The notes: generated by a model from the letters alone, not told the origin. DNA of 64,000 nt from Streptomyces poonensis (GCF_014650915.1 NZ_BMVW01000001.1:1178001-1242000), one strand, 5' to 3'. Shown: positions 1 to 9,284, numbered from the stretch's first letter. Numbers and translations: made by a program.

Positions 1-1847
1 TCGGCGGCGCCGAACGGGATCGCGCCCTCGGAGATGAAGGAGGCGCCGAGGACCCAGGCCGCCTTGCCGTTCTCGCGCTCGGTGGCGGTGAACAGGCTCT
101 TGCGGACCGTGGTGGCCAGGGCCATGCCCAGCGGGGGCACCATGCCCGCGCCCATCACGGCGGCCATCACCGCCATCGCGGAGTCGCTCGGGTCCTGGAC
201 GGCGATACCGGCCGTGGCGAAGGCGTACGCGACCTTGTTGACCGGGCCGCCGAGGTCGAAGCACATCATCAGGCCGAGCAGCAGGCCGAGCAGTACGGCG
301 TTGGTGCCGGAGAGGCCGCTCAGCCAGTCCGTCAGCGCCTTCTGGGCCTCGGCGATGGGCTTGCCGATCACCACGAACATCAGGAAGCCGACGGCCATCG
401 ACGAGAGCAGCGGTATCACGACCACCGGCATGATGCCGCGCAGCACGGGCGGGATCTTCACCCGCTGGATGCCGAGGACGACCGCACCGGCCAGCAGACC
501 GGCGACCAGACCGCCGAGGAAGCCGGCGCCGATGGTGGAGGAGATCATGCCGCCGACGAAGCCGGGCACGAGTCCGGGACGGTCCGCCATGCCGTACGCG
601 ATGTATCCGGCGAGTACGGGGATCAGGAAGTTGAAGGCGACGTTGCCGATCTGGAACAGCAGCGCGGCCCAGGAGTCGAGCTGGGTCCAGACGAAGTGCT
701 CGGTGACCGGCTCGGCCCCGTTGATGTCGTAGCCGCCGAGCGCGAAGCCGAGGGCGATGAGCAGACCGCCGGCCGCGACGAACGGGACCATGTAGCTGAC
801 ACCGCTCATCAGCCACTTGCGCAGCTTGGTGCCGTAGCCCTCGCCGGGCTCCCCCGCGCGCTCGACGGGGGTGGAGCCGGGCCGGGCCGCGGCCGTGACC
901 TCGCCGCGCGCGGCCTTGTCGCGGACCTCGGCGATCAGCTCGGCGGGCCGGTTGATGCCCGCCTTGACGCCGACATCCACGGTGGGCTTCCCGGCGAAGC
1001 GTTCCTTCTCCCGTACGGGGACGTCATGGGCGAAGATCACGCCGTCGGCGGCGGCGATGACGTCCGGGTCGAGCCGGGTGAAGCCTGCCGAGCCCTGTGT
1101 CTCGACGGCCATCTCGACGTCACCGGCGTCGCGGCCGGCGTTCTCCAGCGACTCGGCGGCCATGTAGGTGTGCGCGATGCCGGTGGGGCAGGAGGTGACG
1201 GCGACGATACGGAACGGCTGGGCGCTCTTTCCCTCGGTGACGCCTGCCCGCTCCGGCTCAGCGCTCTCCGCCTCGGGGGCGGTCGGCGCGGGGGCGGTCG
1301 GCGCGGGCGAGGCACTGCCCGCGGCGGCACCGGAGGAGGCCGTTCCGTCCGGTGCCGCCGCGGAGTCCGCGGGTTCCTCGGTGGCACCCTGCACGTCGCC
1401 GGACTGCACGTCCCCCCGGATGAGCGCGGCGGCGCGCTCCGCGTCGTCCACGGCCCGCAGTGCGGTGGTGAACTCGGCGTTCATCAGCTGGCGGGCGAGG
1501 GACGACAGGATCGTCAGATGGGCGTCGTCGGCGCCGGCCGGGGCGGCGATCAGGAAGATCAGGTCGGCGGGACCGTCGGGCGCGCCGAAGTCGATGCCGG
1601 CCGCGCTGCGCCCGAAGGCGAGGGTCGGCTCGGTGACGTGCGCGCTGCGGCAGTGCGGGATGCCGATACCGCCGTCCAGGCCGGTCGGCATCTGCGCCTC
1701 ACGCGCGGCCACGTCGGCGAGGAAGCCCTCCAGGTCGGTCACCCGGCCCTTGGCGACCATCCGCTCGGCCAGGGCGCGCGCCGCCGCTTCCTTGGTGTCG
1801 GCGGACAGGTCGAGGTCGACCAGGTCCGCGGTGATCATCTCGCTCAT
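1..1847 (-). CDS. fruA: Fructose-specific PTS permease EIIABC (C-terminus outside window)
   Basis: This gene imports and phosphorylates fructose to fructose-1-phosphate at the membrane using phosphate from HPr. An EIIA domain covers about residues 1-145, with the phospho-His at H65 in GIGIPHC. An Ala/Pro/Glu-rich linker follows (about 150-205). The EIIB domain has its phospho-Cys at C220 in AVTSCPTGIAHT. A multi-span EIIC domain begins near residue 345. About 615 codons are visible and the stop lies beyond base 1. The ATG at 1847 follows a GGAG-like purine run. It is the last gene of fruR-fruK-fruA and lies 115 bp after fruK, so it should be controlled by FruR. The three-domain fusion is the usual actinobacterial form. 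Confidence 0.95.
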   Translation of the reverse strand, partial: MSEMITADLVDLDLSADTKEAAARALAERMVAKGRVTDLEGFLADVAAREAQMPTGLDGGIGIPHCRSAHVTEPTLAFGRSAAGIDFGAPDGPADLIFLIAAPAGADDAHLTILSSLARQLMNAEFTTALRAVDDAERAAALIRGDVQSGDVQGATEEPADSAAAPDGTASSGAAAGSASPAPTAPAPTAPEAESAEPERAGVTEGKSAQPFRIVAVTSCPTGIAHTYMAAESLENAGRDAGDVEMAVETQGSAGFTRLDPDVIAAADGVIFAHDVPVREKERFAGKPTVDVGVKAGINRPAELIAEVRDKAARGEVTAAARPGSTPVERAGEPGEGYGTKLRKWLMSGVSYMVPFVAAGGLLIALGFALGGYDINGAEPVTEHFVWTQLDSWAALLFQIGNVAFNFLIPVLAGYIAYGMADRPGLVPGFVGGMISSTIGAGFLGGLVAGLLAGAVVLGIQRVKIPPVLRGIMPVVVIPLLSSMAVGFLMFVVIGKPIAEAQKALTDWLSGLSGTNAVLLGLLLGLMMCFDLGGPVNKVAYAFATAGIAVQDPSDSAMAVMAAVMGAGMVPPLGMALATTVRKSLFTATERENGKAAWVLGASFISEGAIPFGAA

Positions 1848-1962
1848 CGCGGGCTCCTTCGCTCGCGTATCGCCCGGGGCCGGGGGACGTCGGGCCGGGC
1901 GGGGGTGGGGACAGAGGTGTAGCCGGGACAGACGGGGAAGTGGGGGCGGCGCAGGTGAACGG

Positions 1963-2916
1963 TCATGGCACGGGCTCCGACAGCACGCGGTCCATCGGGA
2001 TCTCCGCCGTCACCGTCACCGCGGCCGGCTCCAGGTCGGCCGGAGCCGGCATCACGCTGCCGGGGAGCTGTACGGCGGCCGCGCCGTGCGCCACGGCGGA
2101 GGCGAGGGCCGCGGGGCCGTCGCCGCCCGCGATCAGGAAACCGGCGAGGGAGGCATCCCCGGCGCCGACATTGCTGCGTACGGCGGCGGTGGCCACGCGG
2201 GCGCTGCCGAACCAGGCGCCCGAGCCGTCGACGAGCACCTGCCCGTCCGCGCCCAGGCTGGCGAGCACGGCGCCCGCGCCCAGCGCACGCAGCTCCTCGG
2301 CGGCCTTGACCGCGTCGCCGACGGTGGCGAGGGGGCGGCCGACGGCCCCGGCGAGTTCCTCGGCGTTGGGCTTCACCACGTCCGGGCGTTCGCGGAGGGC
2401 GGCCAGGAGCGCGGGGCCGGAGGTGTCGAGCGCGATGCGGACGCCGGCCGCGTGGGCGCGGGCGACCAGGGCGGCGTACCAGGAGGGCGCGAGCCCGCGC
2501 GGCAGGCTGCCGCAGCAGGCGATCCAGGAGGCGTCGCGGGACCGGTCGCGCACCGTCTCCAGGAGGAGCTCCTCCTCGGCGGCGGACAGCTCCGGCCCCG
2601 GGGCGTTGATCTTCGTCAGGACGCCGTCGGCCTCGGCGAGGGCGATGTTGGAGCGGGTGGCTCCGGCGACCGGAACCGGGGCGACCTCGATGCCCTGCGC
2701 GTCGAGCAGATCGGCGACGAGCGCGCCCGGCGCACCGCCCAGCGGCAGTACGGCGACGGTGCGCTGCCCGGCGGCGGCGACCGCCCTCGACACGTTGACG
2801 CCCTTGCCTCCCGGGTCCACGCGTTCGCCGGTGGCACGGACGACCTCGCCGCGGTCCAGCGAGGGGACCTCGTAGGTGCGGTCGAGGGAGGGGTTGGGGG
2901 TGACGGTGAGGATCAT
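1963..2916 (-). CDS. fruK: 1-phosphofructokinase
   Basis: FruK phosphorylates fructose-1-phosphate, the product of the PTS permease, to fructose-1,6-bisphosphate in the cytoplasm. The 317-residue length is normal for the PfkB/ribokinase family. It starts MILTVTPNPSLDRTYE, typical of FruK. It carries the first PfkB signature (GGKGVNVSRA, near residue 38) and the second, which contains the catalytic Asp, in GAGDASLAGFL (near residue 250). The ATG overlaps the stop of the upstream regulator by 4 bp, so the two are translationally coupled. Confidence 0.95.
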   Translation of the reverse strand: MILTVTPNPSLDRTYEVPSLDRGEVVRATGERVDPGGKGVNVSRAVAAAGQRTVAVLPLGGAPGALVADLLDAQGIEVAPVPVAGATRSNIALAEADGVLTKINAPGPELSAAEEELLLETVRDRSRDASWIACCGSLPRGLAPSWYAALVARAHAAGVRIALDTSGPALLAALRERPDVVKPNAEELAGAVGRPLATVGDAVKAAEELRALGAGAVLASLGADGQVLVDGSGAWFGSARVATAAVRSNVGAGDASLAGFLIAGGDGPAALASAVAHGAAAVQLPGSVMPAPADLEPAAVTVTAEIPMDRVLSEPVP

Positions 2917-3674
2917 GCGCGTACTACTTCCGTGCCGCCGCGCTCGATGGCGGCGGCGTCTTCGGGGCTCAGCCCGCTGTCGGTGATCAGCAGGTCCACG
3001 TCGCCGAGGCCGCCGAAGCGGGCGAAGTGCTCCTGGCCGTGCTTGGCGGAGTCGGCGAGCAGCACGACCCGGCGGGCTGCGGCGACCGCCGCGCGCTTCA
3101 CGGCGGCCTCGGCGAGGTCGGGAGTGGTCAGCCCGTGCTCGGCGGAGAAGCCGTTGGCGGCCACGAACAGCACGTCGGCCCGGATCTCCCCGTACGCACG
3201 CAGGGCCCAGGCGTCCACGGCCGCGCGCGTACGGGTCCGGACGCGGCCGCCGACCAGGTGCAGCTGGACGCCGGGGTGGTCCGCGAGACGGGCCGCTGTG
3301 GGGAGGCTGTGCGTCACGACGGTGAGCGTGGCCTCCAGCGGGAGAGCCGCGGCGAGGCGGGCGACCGTGGTGCCGGCGTCGAGGATCACCGTGCCGTCGC
3401 TCGGCAGTTCGGCGAGCGCGGCCCGGGCGATACGGTCCTTCTCGTCGGCCGCGGTGCCCTCGCGCTCGGCGAGGTCGGGCTCGAAGTCCAGCCGGCCCGC
3501 CGGTATGGCGCCGCCGTGCACCCGGCGGACGAGGCCGGCGCGGTCCAGGGCCTTCAGATCCCGCCGAATGGTCTCCGCCGTGACCTGGAACTCCTCCGCC
3601 AGCGACACCACGTCCACCCGGCCGCCGTCACGCGCGAGCCGGAGGATCTCCTGCTGCCGCTCCGGTGCGTACAT
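2913..3674 (-). CDS. fruR: DeoR-family repressor of the fructose operon
   Basis: This is a 253-residue DeoR-family regulator. The N-terminus MYAPERQQEIL plus VDVVSLAEEF..ETIRRDLKAL forms the DeoR winged helix (about residues 6-57). The rest is the sugar-phosphate-sensing DeoR_C domain, with DAGTTVARLA near residue 90. The frame is open upstream to 3845, but the ATG at 3674 has a GGAGG Shine-Dalgarno and begins at the conserved DeoR N-terminus, so it was chosen. It is first in the operon and probably represses it until fructose-1-phosphate is present; this ligand is inferred from the family and neighbours. Confidence 0.92.
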   Translation of the reverse strand: MYAPERQQEILRLARDGGRVDVVSLAEEFQVTAETIRRDLKALDRAGLVRRVHGGAIPAGRLDFEPDLAEREGTAADEKDRIARAALAELPSDGTVILDAGTTVARLAAALPLEATLTVVTHSLPTAARLADHPGVQLHLVGGRVRTRTRAAVDAWALRAYGEIRADVLFVAANGFSAEHGLTTPDLAEAAVKRAAVAAARRVVLLADSAKHGQEHFARFGGLGDVDLLITDSGLSPEDAAAIERGGTEVVRA

Positions 3675-3695
3675 GTCCGTTCGCCTCCGACTGAT

Positions 3696-3770
3696 GCCCG
3701 AACTTGTGGTTTCAGGCAGGAGGCTACGCCCGAGTTTCCGGAAAGTAAACAGGTTCGGGCACTTTCGGGC
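3696..3770. promoter_or_regulatory. Probable FruR operator region
   Basis: Upstream of fruR are one GCCCGAA half-site (3696-3702) and two inverted counterparts, GTTCGGGC (3753-3760) and TTTCGGGC (3763-3770), around a GAGTTTCCGGAAAGT stretch. Clustered inverted GCCCGAA-type sites before an autoregulated DeoR gene suggest its binding sites. The assignment is inferred from position. Confidence 0.5.
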
Positions 3771-4433
3771 ACTCGGCGGACACAACCGGGCATCGCAGGT
3801 CGGACGGCTCCGCGCGCTCCCCGGCAGTCTTTGCCTATGTGGCACAATTTGCCACCCGGGTCACCCCGGGGTTCAGGTACGGGGTGGCCCTCTCGTCGTG
3901 GCCGCCGAGCGCGCACGGGACGCGGGGACGGGACCCGGCAGGGGCCCAGCACATGCTGGTCCTCGTACCCGCTGCGACCGGCCCATGACAAAAGGGGAGG
4001 AGCCGAGCTCCGGCGCCAGGGGGGAGGCGCCGAAGCTCGGCTCAGGAGAGTCCCGGCGCCGGGGGGAGTGCGTCGGGACTTGGCTCTGACGGGACCTGAT
4101 CGTCCTCAGGAGACCCGGACTCGCGGTCCCGGGCGCTGTGGCTGCTCCGGGCCTTTCGATGTCATGGGCTTGCAAGTCTTGTGCCCCGGGAACGCGGGGT
4201 TGAAGCGGTATCGCACGGCCGAATTCGATGGCCGGGCCAGTGGCGTGCGTCACCGCCCCGGACCCGTCGCCGTCGGCCCCCGATGGGCGTGACGCACAGG
4301 TCACGGCACGGTACTGCCGTCCAACGAGTGACGTTTCTGCACAGTCACGGTCACGCGTCCGCATCGTGTTCACGTGAGCGTGACGTGCAGAAGCCGCCAC
4401 GGGTCCGTGCGCCCCGGCCGGGGCGCGCGACGG
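3771..4433. other. Intergenic region with an imperfect hairpin
   Basis: No convincing gene was seen between fruR and hrdD. An imperfect stem at about 4002-4043 (GCCGAGCTCCGGCGCC pairing with GGCGCCGAAGCTCGGC) could end transcription from hrdD. The other open frames here have no homology I recognise and no ribosome site. Confidence 0.4.
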
Positions 4434-5432
4434 TCAGGCCGCCGCGTCGAACCCCGTGTCCCGCGCGAGCTTCTTCAGCTCCAGCAGGGCGTGCTTCTCT
4501 ATCTGGCGGATGCGCTCGCGGGTGAGACCGTGCTCCTTGCCGACCTCCGTGAGCGTGCGCTCACGGCCGTCCTCGATGCCGTACCGCATCTTGATGATGG
4601 AGGCGGTGCGCTCGTCGAGCCGCCCGATCAGGTCGTCCAGCTCCTCGCTGCGCAGCAGCGTGAGCACCGACTGCTCGGGCGAGACCGCGGAGGTGTCCTC
4701 CAGCAGGTCGCCGAACTGGGTTTCGCCCTCGTCGTCCACCGACATGTTCAGCGAGACCGGGTCGCGCGCCCAGTCCAGCACGTCCGAGACGCGCTCCGGG
4801 GTGGAACCGAGCTCGGCGGCTATCTCGGCGGGCTCGGGGTCACGGCCGTGCTCGCGGTTGAACTCGCGCTGCACCCGGCGGACGCGGCCCAGCTCCTCGA
4901 CCAGGTGCACGGGCAGCCGGATGGTCCGCGACTGGTCGGCGATGGAGCGGGTGATGGCCTGCCGGATCCACCACGTGGCGTACGTGGAGAACTTGAAGCC
5001 CTTGCGGTAGTCGAACTTCTCGACCGCGCGCACCAGGCCGGCGTTGCCCTCCTGGATCAGGTCGAGCAGCGGCAGGCCGCTGCGCGGGTAGCGCCGGGCC
5101 ACGGCGACGACGAGACGGAGGTTGGACCGGATGAAGATGTCCTTCGCCCGCTCACTGTCGGCCACCAGGGCCTCGAGCTCCTCGCGGGTGGCATCCGCCT
5201 TGGCCTCCTCCTCGCCGTCGAGGATCTGCCGCGCGAACACACCCGCCTCGATGATCTGGGACAGCTCCACTTCCTTGGCGGCGTCGAGCAGCGGTGTCCG
5301 CGCTATCTCGTCGAGGTACATGCCGACCAGGTCGCGGTCGGCGATCTCACCGCTCGAGGCGCGAACGCTGTTGACCGCGTCGTCTCCGCCGGAGGCGGAC
5401 TTACGACGAGCGGCGACGGCACGGGTTGCCAT
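4434..5432 (-). CDS. hrdD: RNA polymerase principal-like sigma factor HrdD
   Basis: This 332-residue protein is a group 2 sigma-70 factor, non-essential but closely related to the housekeeping HrdB. It has region 1.2 (DLVGMYLDEIARTPLL, near residue 35), region 2 with RRYPRSGLPLLDLIQEGN and the -10-recognising segment KFSTYATWWIRQAI, region 3, and region 4 ending in LTRERIRQIEKHALLELKKL. It lacks the long acidic N-terminal extension of HrdB. I recognise it as the S. coelicolor HrdD type from its start MATRAVAARRK and end ARDTGF. The ATG at 5432 has a GGGAG site. A SigR-type promoter lies 135 bp upstream, tying it to the thiol-oxidative stress regulon. Confidence 0.95.
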   Translation of the reverse strand: MATRAVAARRKSASGGDDAVNSVRASSGEIADRDLVGMYLDEIARTPLLDAAKEVELSQIIEAGVFARQILDGEEEAKADATREELEALVADSERAKDIFIRSNLRLVVAVARRYPRSGLPLLDLIQEGNAGLVRAVEKFDYRKGFKFSTYATWWIRQAITRSIADQSRTIRLPVHLVEELGRVRRVQREFNREHGRDPEPAEIAAELGSTPERVSDVLDWARDPVSLNMSVDDEGETQFGDLLEDTSAVSPEQSVLTLLRSEELDDLIGRLDERTASIIKMRYGIEDGRERTLTEVGKEHGLTRERIRQIEKHALLELKKLARDTGFDAAA

Positions 5433-5566
5433 GCGTGCTCCCTTGCGTATCGGAGTCCTCACTGCTCACGGCTTGCCAGGTGCTTCACCGTGTGCCGAAA
5501 AGAGGGCTGGCGGATGGTCCTGAGGCGCTGGTGACACCCTCCCGGGTGCCCCGCATCCGAAGGAAA

Positions 5567-5594
5567 CAACGACTGGAATCGGGACAGAATTCCC
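5567..5594 (-). promoter_or_regulatory. SigR-type promoter of hrdD
   Basis: Reading the minus strand, GGGAAT (5594-5589) is followed by exactly 18 bp and then GTTG (5570-5567). This matches the GGAAT-N18-GTT consensus of the disulphide-stress sigma factor SigR. It lies about 135 bp upstream of the hrdD start and points toward it. HrdD is a known SigR target in S. coelicolor, so this agrees with established work. Confidence 0.85.
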
Positions 5595-5998
5595 TACGCG
5601 GCCCCCCATTTCTGCGATCATGCAGTACCCTGTCCGCCGCCATCCGGTCCGGATGCCGTGGAAACGCACAGAGACGCAGGTCAGACGGGGATCGCGGACA
5701 CTCTCCCGAGCCTCGACAGCCCCACGCCCCCCACTCGGATGAGACGCCCATCACACGCCGTACCACGGTTTTCACGCCGGGGAGTCGCCGCCCTTGCCGC
5801 TTCCCCGCGCTGCCCCCTCACCCAGACAGACGGCCGACGACGCCCGATGGTTGCCGACGGCGGAAACTCACAGTGACCGCACAGCACAGCGCCCCCACCG
5901 CACAGCGGGCGCACAGCACGGCGGCCACACCGCCCCATGACCACACCCCGCAGCGACCCCACCGCACAGCGGGCGCCCGGAAGCCGGGTCCCCGGCCG
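5595..5998. other. Intergenic region with a 20-bp direct repeat
   Basis: No gene is supported here. A perfect 20-bp direct repeat beginning CCCCACCGCACAGC occupies 5893-5912 and 5957-5976. Its role is unknown; it may be slippage-derived. Confidence 0.4.
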
Positions 5999-6799
5999 TC
6001 AGCCGAACTGCACCGACCGCTTGGCCAGCCCCATCCAGAAGCCGTCGATCACCGACTTCTGCGCATCCAGTCCACCGGCGGCGTCCGCCGCGCCCATGGT
6101 CACGAAGAGCGGGGCGAAGTGCTCGGTGCGCGGGTGGGCGAGCAGCCCGGCCGGGGACTTGCGGGTGAAGTCGAGGAGGGCGTCGACGTCGCCCGCCTCC
6201 AGCGCGCGGTGGCCCCAGTCGTCGAACTCCGCGGACCACGCGGGGACGCCGGCGTGCCGCAGGGCCGCCAGGTTGTGGGTGAAGAAACCCGAGCCGACGA
6301 TCAGGACGCCCTCGTCACGCAGGGGCGCCAGCCGGCGGCCGATGCCCATGAGGCGCACCGGGTCCAGCGTCGGCATCGAGACCTGGAGCACGGGGATGTC
6401 GGCCTCGGGGTACATCTCGGCCAGCGGCACGTACGCACCGTGATCCAGGCCTCGGTCCGGGATGTCCTGCACCGGCATGCCCGGCGCGCGCAGCAGCTTG
6501 CGGACCGACTCGGCGAGTGCGGGTGCGCCGGGGGCGCCGTACCGGACCCGGTAGTAGTGCTCGGGGAAGCCCCAGAAGTCGTAGACGAGGGGGACGGTCT
6601 CGGTGGCGCCGAGGGCCAGCGGGGCCTCCTCCCAGTGCGCGGAGACGATGAGGACGGCCCTGGGGCGCGGCAGGTCCGCCGACCAGGCGGCCAGCTCACC
6701 CGGCCAGACCGGGTCGTCGGCGAGCGGCGGGGCGCCGTGGCTCAGGTAGATGGCGGGCATGCGCTCCACTGCGGGGCGCTCTTCGGTGAAGGCGGACAT
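5999..6799 (-). CDS. LigB/DODA-type extradiol ring-cleavage dioxygenase
   Basis: This 266-residue protein belongs to the class III extradiol dioxygenase family (4,5-DOPA dioxygenase / YgiD type), cytosolic metalloenzymes that open catechol rings. Metal-ligand His candidates are in LSHGAPP (H20), VSAHWEE (near H54) and FFTHNL (near H177). DFWGFPEHYYRV is a family hallmark. The ATG at 6799 precedes MSAFTEERP with a GGAAGGAG site upstream. It is divergent from a MarR gene, with 213 bp containing inverted repeats between them, so the MarR protein probably controls it. The substrate is unknown. Confidence 0.88.
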   Translation of the reverse strand: MSAFTEERPAVERMPAIYLSHGAPPLADDPVWPGELAAWSADLPRPRAVLIVSAHWEEAPLALGATETVPLVYDFWGFPEHYYRVRYGAPGAPALAESVRKLLRAPGMPVQDIPDRGLDHGAYVPLAEMYPEADIPVLQVSMPTLDPVRLMGIGRRLAPLRDEGVLIVGSGFFTHNLAALRHAGVPAWSAEFDDWGHRALEAGDVDALLDFTRKSPAGLLAHPRTEHFAPLFVTMGAADAAGGLDAQKSVIDGFWMGLAKRSVQFG

Positions 6800-6822
6800 A
6801 CGCCGGCTCCTTCCGCGAGGAC

Positions 6823-6872
6823 ACGGTGACGCGGTGACGCGGTGACGCGGTGACGCGAGGACACGGTGACGG
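6823..6872. repeat. 9-bp tandem repeat
   Basis: About four copies of GGTGACGCG are flanked on both sides by CGCGAGGACACGGTGACG. They sit in the 5' region of the dioxygenase gene, between it and the putative MarR operators. They are most likely slippage-derived. Confidence 0.6.
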
Positions 6873-6930
6873 TTGCGGGGACGGGGTTGCGGGACGGTTC
6901 CGGGTCTTCGTGCTCGACCCGGACGAGATT

Positions 6931-6990
6931 GCTTGAAGTCTCAAGCTGTACGTCCCACAGGTTAGCCCTCGTTTGTTTAAGCTTCAAAGA
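6931..6990. promoter_or_regulatory. Putative MarR operators
   Basis: A perfect inverted repeat, GCTTGA-AGTC-TCAAGC, occupies 6931-6946. A related imperfect site, TTTAAGCTTCAAA, lies at 6976-6988. Both contain the TTGAAGC-type half-site. They lie between the divergent dioxygenase and marR genes, where MarR proteins normally bind. Confidence 0.6.
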
Positions 6991-7012
6991 AGGCCCTCGT
7001 AAAGTGGAGTAC

Positions 7013-7516
7013 ATGAACACGGCACCCGCTGAAGAACCGCGCTGGCTCACCGACGAGGAACAACGCGTCTGGCGCGCGTACCTGCACGCCACGATCCTTC
7101 TCGAGGATCATCTCGACCGACAGCTCCAGCGTGACGCGGGCATGCCGCACATCTACTACGGACTGCTGGTGGCGCTGGCCGAGGCACCGGGCCGACAGCT
7201 GCGGATGACCGAGCTCGCCAAGCACGCCAAGATCACGAGGTCACGGCTCTCCCACGCCGTGGCGCGGCTGGAGAAGAACGGCTGGGTCCGCCGGGAGAAC
7301 TGTCCCTCGGACAAGCGGGGCCAGTTCGCCGTACTGACGGACGAGGGGTACGAGGTGCTCGCGCGGACCGCGCCCGGCCATGTGGCCACCGTGCGTCAGG
7401 CGTTCTTCGACCGGCTCACCCCCGAACAGCAGAAGTCCCTCGGCGAGATCCTGCAGATCGTCGCCGAGGGACTGCAACCGAAGGGGGCGGACGCGGACCT
7501 GCCCTGGCTGCGCTGA
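7013..7516 (+). CDS. MarR-family transcriptional regulator
   Basis: This 167-residue winged-helix regulator has the MarR domain from about residue 20 to 150. The recognition region is RMTELAKHAKITRSRLSHAVARLEKNGWVRRE and the wing SDKRGQFAVLTDEG. The ATG at 7013 begins MNTAPAEEPRW and follows GGAG; the frame is open further upstream but lacks family similarity there. It faces away from the dioxygenase gene and probably represses both genes until a phenolic ligand binds; that ligand is inferred from the neighbour. Confidence 0.9.
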   Translation: MNTAPAEEPRWLTDEEQRVWRAYLHATILLEDHLDRQLQRDAGMPHIYYGLLVALAEAPGRQLRMTELAKHAKITRSRLSHAVARLEKNGWVRRENCPSDKRGQFAVLTDEGYEVLARTAPGHVATVRQAFFDRLTPEQQKSLGEILQIVAEGLQPKGADADLPWLR

Positions 7517-7565
7517 CGGCCGGAGCCGTCGGACAGCCGGGGGGCGGTGCACCGTCAGTACACGG

Positions 7566-9131
7566 TCAGTGCATCGCCACCGGCACCGTCAGCTCGTCCT
7601 GCGCACCCTCGCCCGCACCCGCGCCGCCGGAGCCCGCGCCGGAGCCGGTGGCCGGTCCCGGGCGCCCGGCGTTGACGAAGGTCAGCGCGATGAGCCCGGC
7701 CGCCACCAGGATGCCGACCGCGAACCAGATGGCGCTGGTGTAGCCGTGCACCAGGCCCTCCAGCTGGACCAGCTGCTGCTGCGGCCGGGTGGCGGCCGAG
7801 CCGATGTGGCCGGTGATGTACGACGTGGTGGCCGAGGCGGCGATGGTGTTCAGCAGGGCCGTGCCGATCGCGCCACCCACCTGCTGCGAGGTGTTGACCA
7901 TCGCGGAGGCGACACCGGCGTCCCGCGGCTCGACGCCCTGGGTGGCCAGCGACATGGCCGGCATGAACGCCGTACCCATGCCGAGGCCGAGCAGCAGCAT
8001 GCCCGGGAGCAGCAGGGCCGCGTAGGAGGAGTCGACCTCCAGCTGGGTCAGGAAGCCCATACCGACGGCGGCGACCAGGAAGCCGGGGCCCATCAGCAGC
8101 CGGGCCGGGACCCGCATCATCAGCCGGGCGCCGATCTGGGTGGAGCCGGTGATCATGCCCGCGACCATGGGCAGGAACGCGAAGCCGCTCTTGACCGGCG
8201 AGTAGCCCTTGACGACCTGGAGGTAGTAGGTCAGGAAGAGGAACAGGCCGAACATGCCAATGACGGCCAGGCCGAGCGAGAGGTAGACACCGCCGCGGTT
8301 GCGGTCGGTGATCACGCGCAGCGGCAGCAGCGGCGACTTGAGCTTGGACTCCACGAGCACGAAGGCCGCCAGCAGCACCACCGAGGCGACGAACATGCCG
8401 ATCGTCACGGCGTCGCTCCAGCCGTCGGACTCGGCGCGGGTGAAGCCGTAGACGAGCGCGACCAGACCGAGGGTGGACAGGATCACGCCGGGGATGTCGA
8501 GCGGGGAGCGGTTGCGGCCGCCCTCCGGCTCACGGACCACGAGCCAGGCACCGATCGCGGCGACCACGGCGAACGGCACGTTCACGTAGAACGTCCAGCG
8601 CCAGTCCAGGTACTCGGTGAGGAACCCGCCGAGCAGCAGGCCGACGGCGCTGCCGCCACCGGCGATGGCGCCGTAGATGCCGAACGCCTTGGCGCGCTCC
8701 TTGGCGTCCGTGAACATCACGGCGAGCAGGGACAGCGCGGCGGGCGCGAGCAGCGCGCCGAACACGCCCTGCAGGGCGCGGGCGCCGAACATCATCGCCT
8801 GTCCGGTGGCCGCGCCGCCCAGCGCGGAGGCCACGGCGAAGCCGGCCAGGCCGACGACGAAGGCGCGCTTGCGGCCCCACAGGTCGGCTATGCGGCCGCC
8901 GAACAGCAGCAGACCGCCGAAGGCGAGGGCGTAGGCCGTGACGACCCACTGCCGGTTGCCGTCGGAGATGCCCAGGTCCTGCTGGGCGGAGGGCAGCGCG
9001 ATGTTCACGATGGTGGCGTCGAGGACGACCATCAGCTGGGCGAGCGCGATGAAGACGAGCGCCTTCCAGCGATTGGCGTCCGGCGCGGCGCCGGCGCCGG
9101 TGCCAGGAGCCTTTGCGGCTGACTGAGACAT
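7566..9131 (-). CDS. DHA2-family MFS multidrug exporter (EmrB/QacA type)
   Basis: This 521-residue membrane protein has about 14 predicted spans, the DHA2 layout of proton-driven drug exporters. Span 1 begins LVFIALAQLMVVLDATIVNI (near residue 23), with the typical D in TM1. DLWGRKRAFVVG is MFS motif A in loop 2-3, and the antiporter motif C-like segment GAIAGGGSAVGLLLGG follows. The ATG at 9131 (MSQSAAKAP) was preferred over a GTG 12 bp upstream. The tetR gene just upstream on the same strand, with a palindromic operator between them, is the probable regulator. The substrate is unknown. Confidence 0.92.
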   Translation of the reverse strand: MSQSAAKAPGTGAGAAPDANRWKALVFIALAQLMVVLDATIVNIALPSAQQDLGISDGNRQWVVTAYALAFGGLLLFGGRIADLWGRKRAFVVGLAGFAVASALGGAATGQAMMFGARALQGVFGALLAPAALSLLAVMFTDAKERAKAFGIYGAIAGGGSAVGLLLGGFLTEYLDWRWTFYVNVPFAVVAAIGAWLVVREPEGGRNRSPLDIPGVILSTLGLVALVYGFTRAESDGWSDAVTIGMFVASVVLLAAFVLVESKLKSPLLPLRVITDRNRGGVYLSLGLAVIGMFGLFLFLTYYLQVVKGYSPVKSGFAFLPMVAGMITGSTQIGARLMMRVPARLLMGPGFLVAAVGMGFLTQLEVDSSYAALLLPGMLLLGLGMGTAFMPAMSLATQGVEPRDAGVASAMVNTSQQVGGAIGTALLNTIAASATTSYITGHIGSAATRPQQQLVQLEGLVHGYTSAIWFAVGILVAAGLIALTFVNAGRPGPATGSGAGSGGAGAGEGAQDELTVPVAMH

Positions 9132-9203
9132 GGGTGTACCCACTTCGGGACTTCGGAGCTACGGGGAACGTCGGAGCTTCGGGATGGAATAAGACGGAAT
9201 AGA

Positions 9204-9239
9204 CGGAGCAGACGGAGCAGACGGAGCAGACGGAGCAGG
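9204..9239. repeat. 9-bp tandem repeat (GACGGAGCA x4)
   Basis: Four consecutive copies of GACGGAGCA, with a degenerate GACGGAATA copy just before, lie in the 5' region of the exporter gene. Confidence 0.7.
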
Positions 9240-9272
9240 ACGAAGAAGAACGTGGCGGACGTAAGTGTCTAA

Positions 9273-9284
9273 ACGAACGTTCGT
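9273..9284. promoter_or_regulatory. TetR-type operator
   Basis: ACGAACGTTCGT is a perfect 12-bp palindrome with related CGTAAGCAAACGTAAAG sequence to its right. It lies between the tetR stop and the exporter start. Palindromes of the form ACGAACGTTCGT are typical TetR-family targets. Confidence 0.65.

Noticed and set aside
1168..4089. A 973-codon forward open frame opposite the fructose operon
   Set aside because: It is antisense to fruA, fruK and fruR, with a residue composition (Arg/Ala/Ser-rich) typical of shadow frames.
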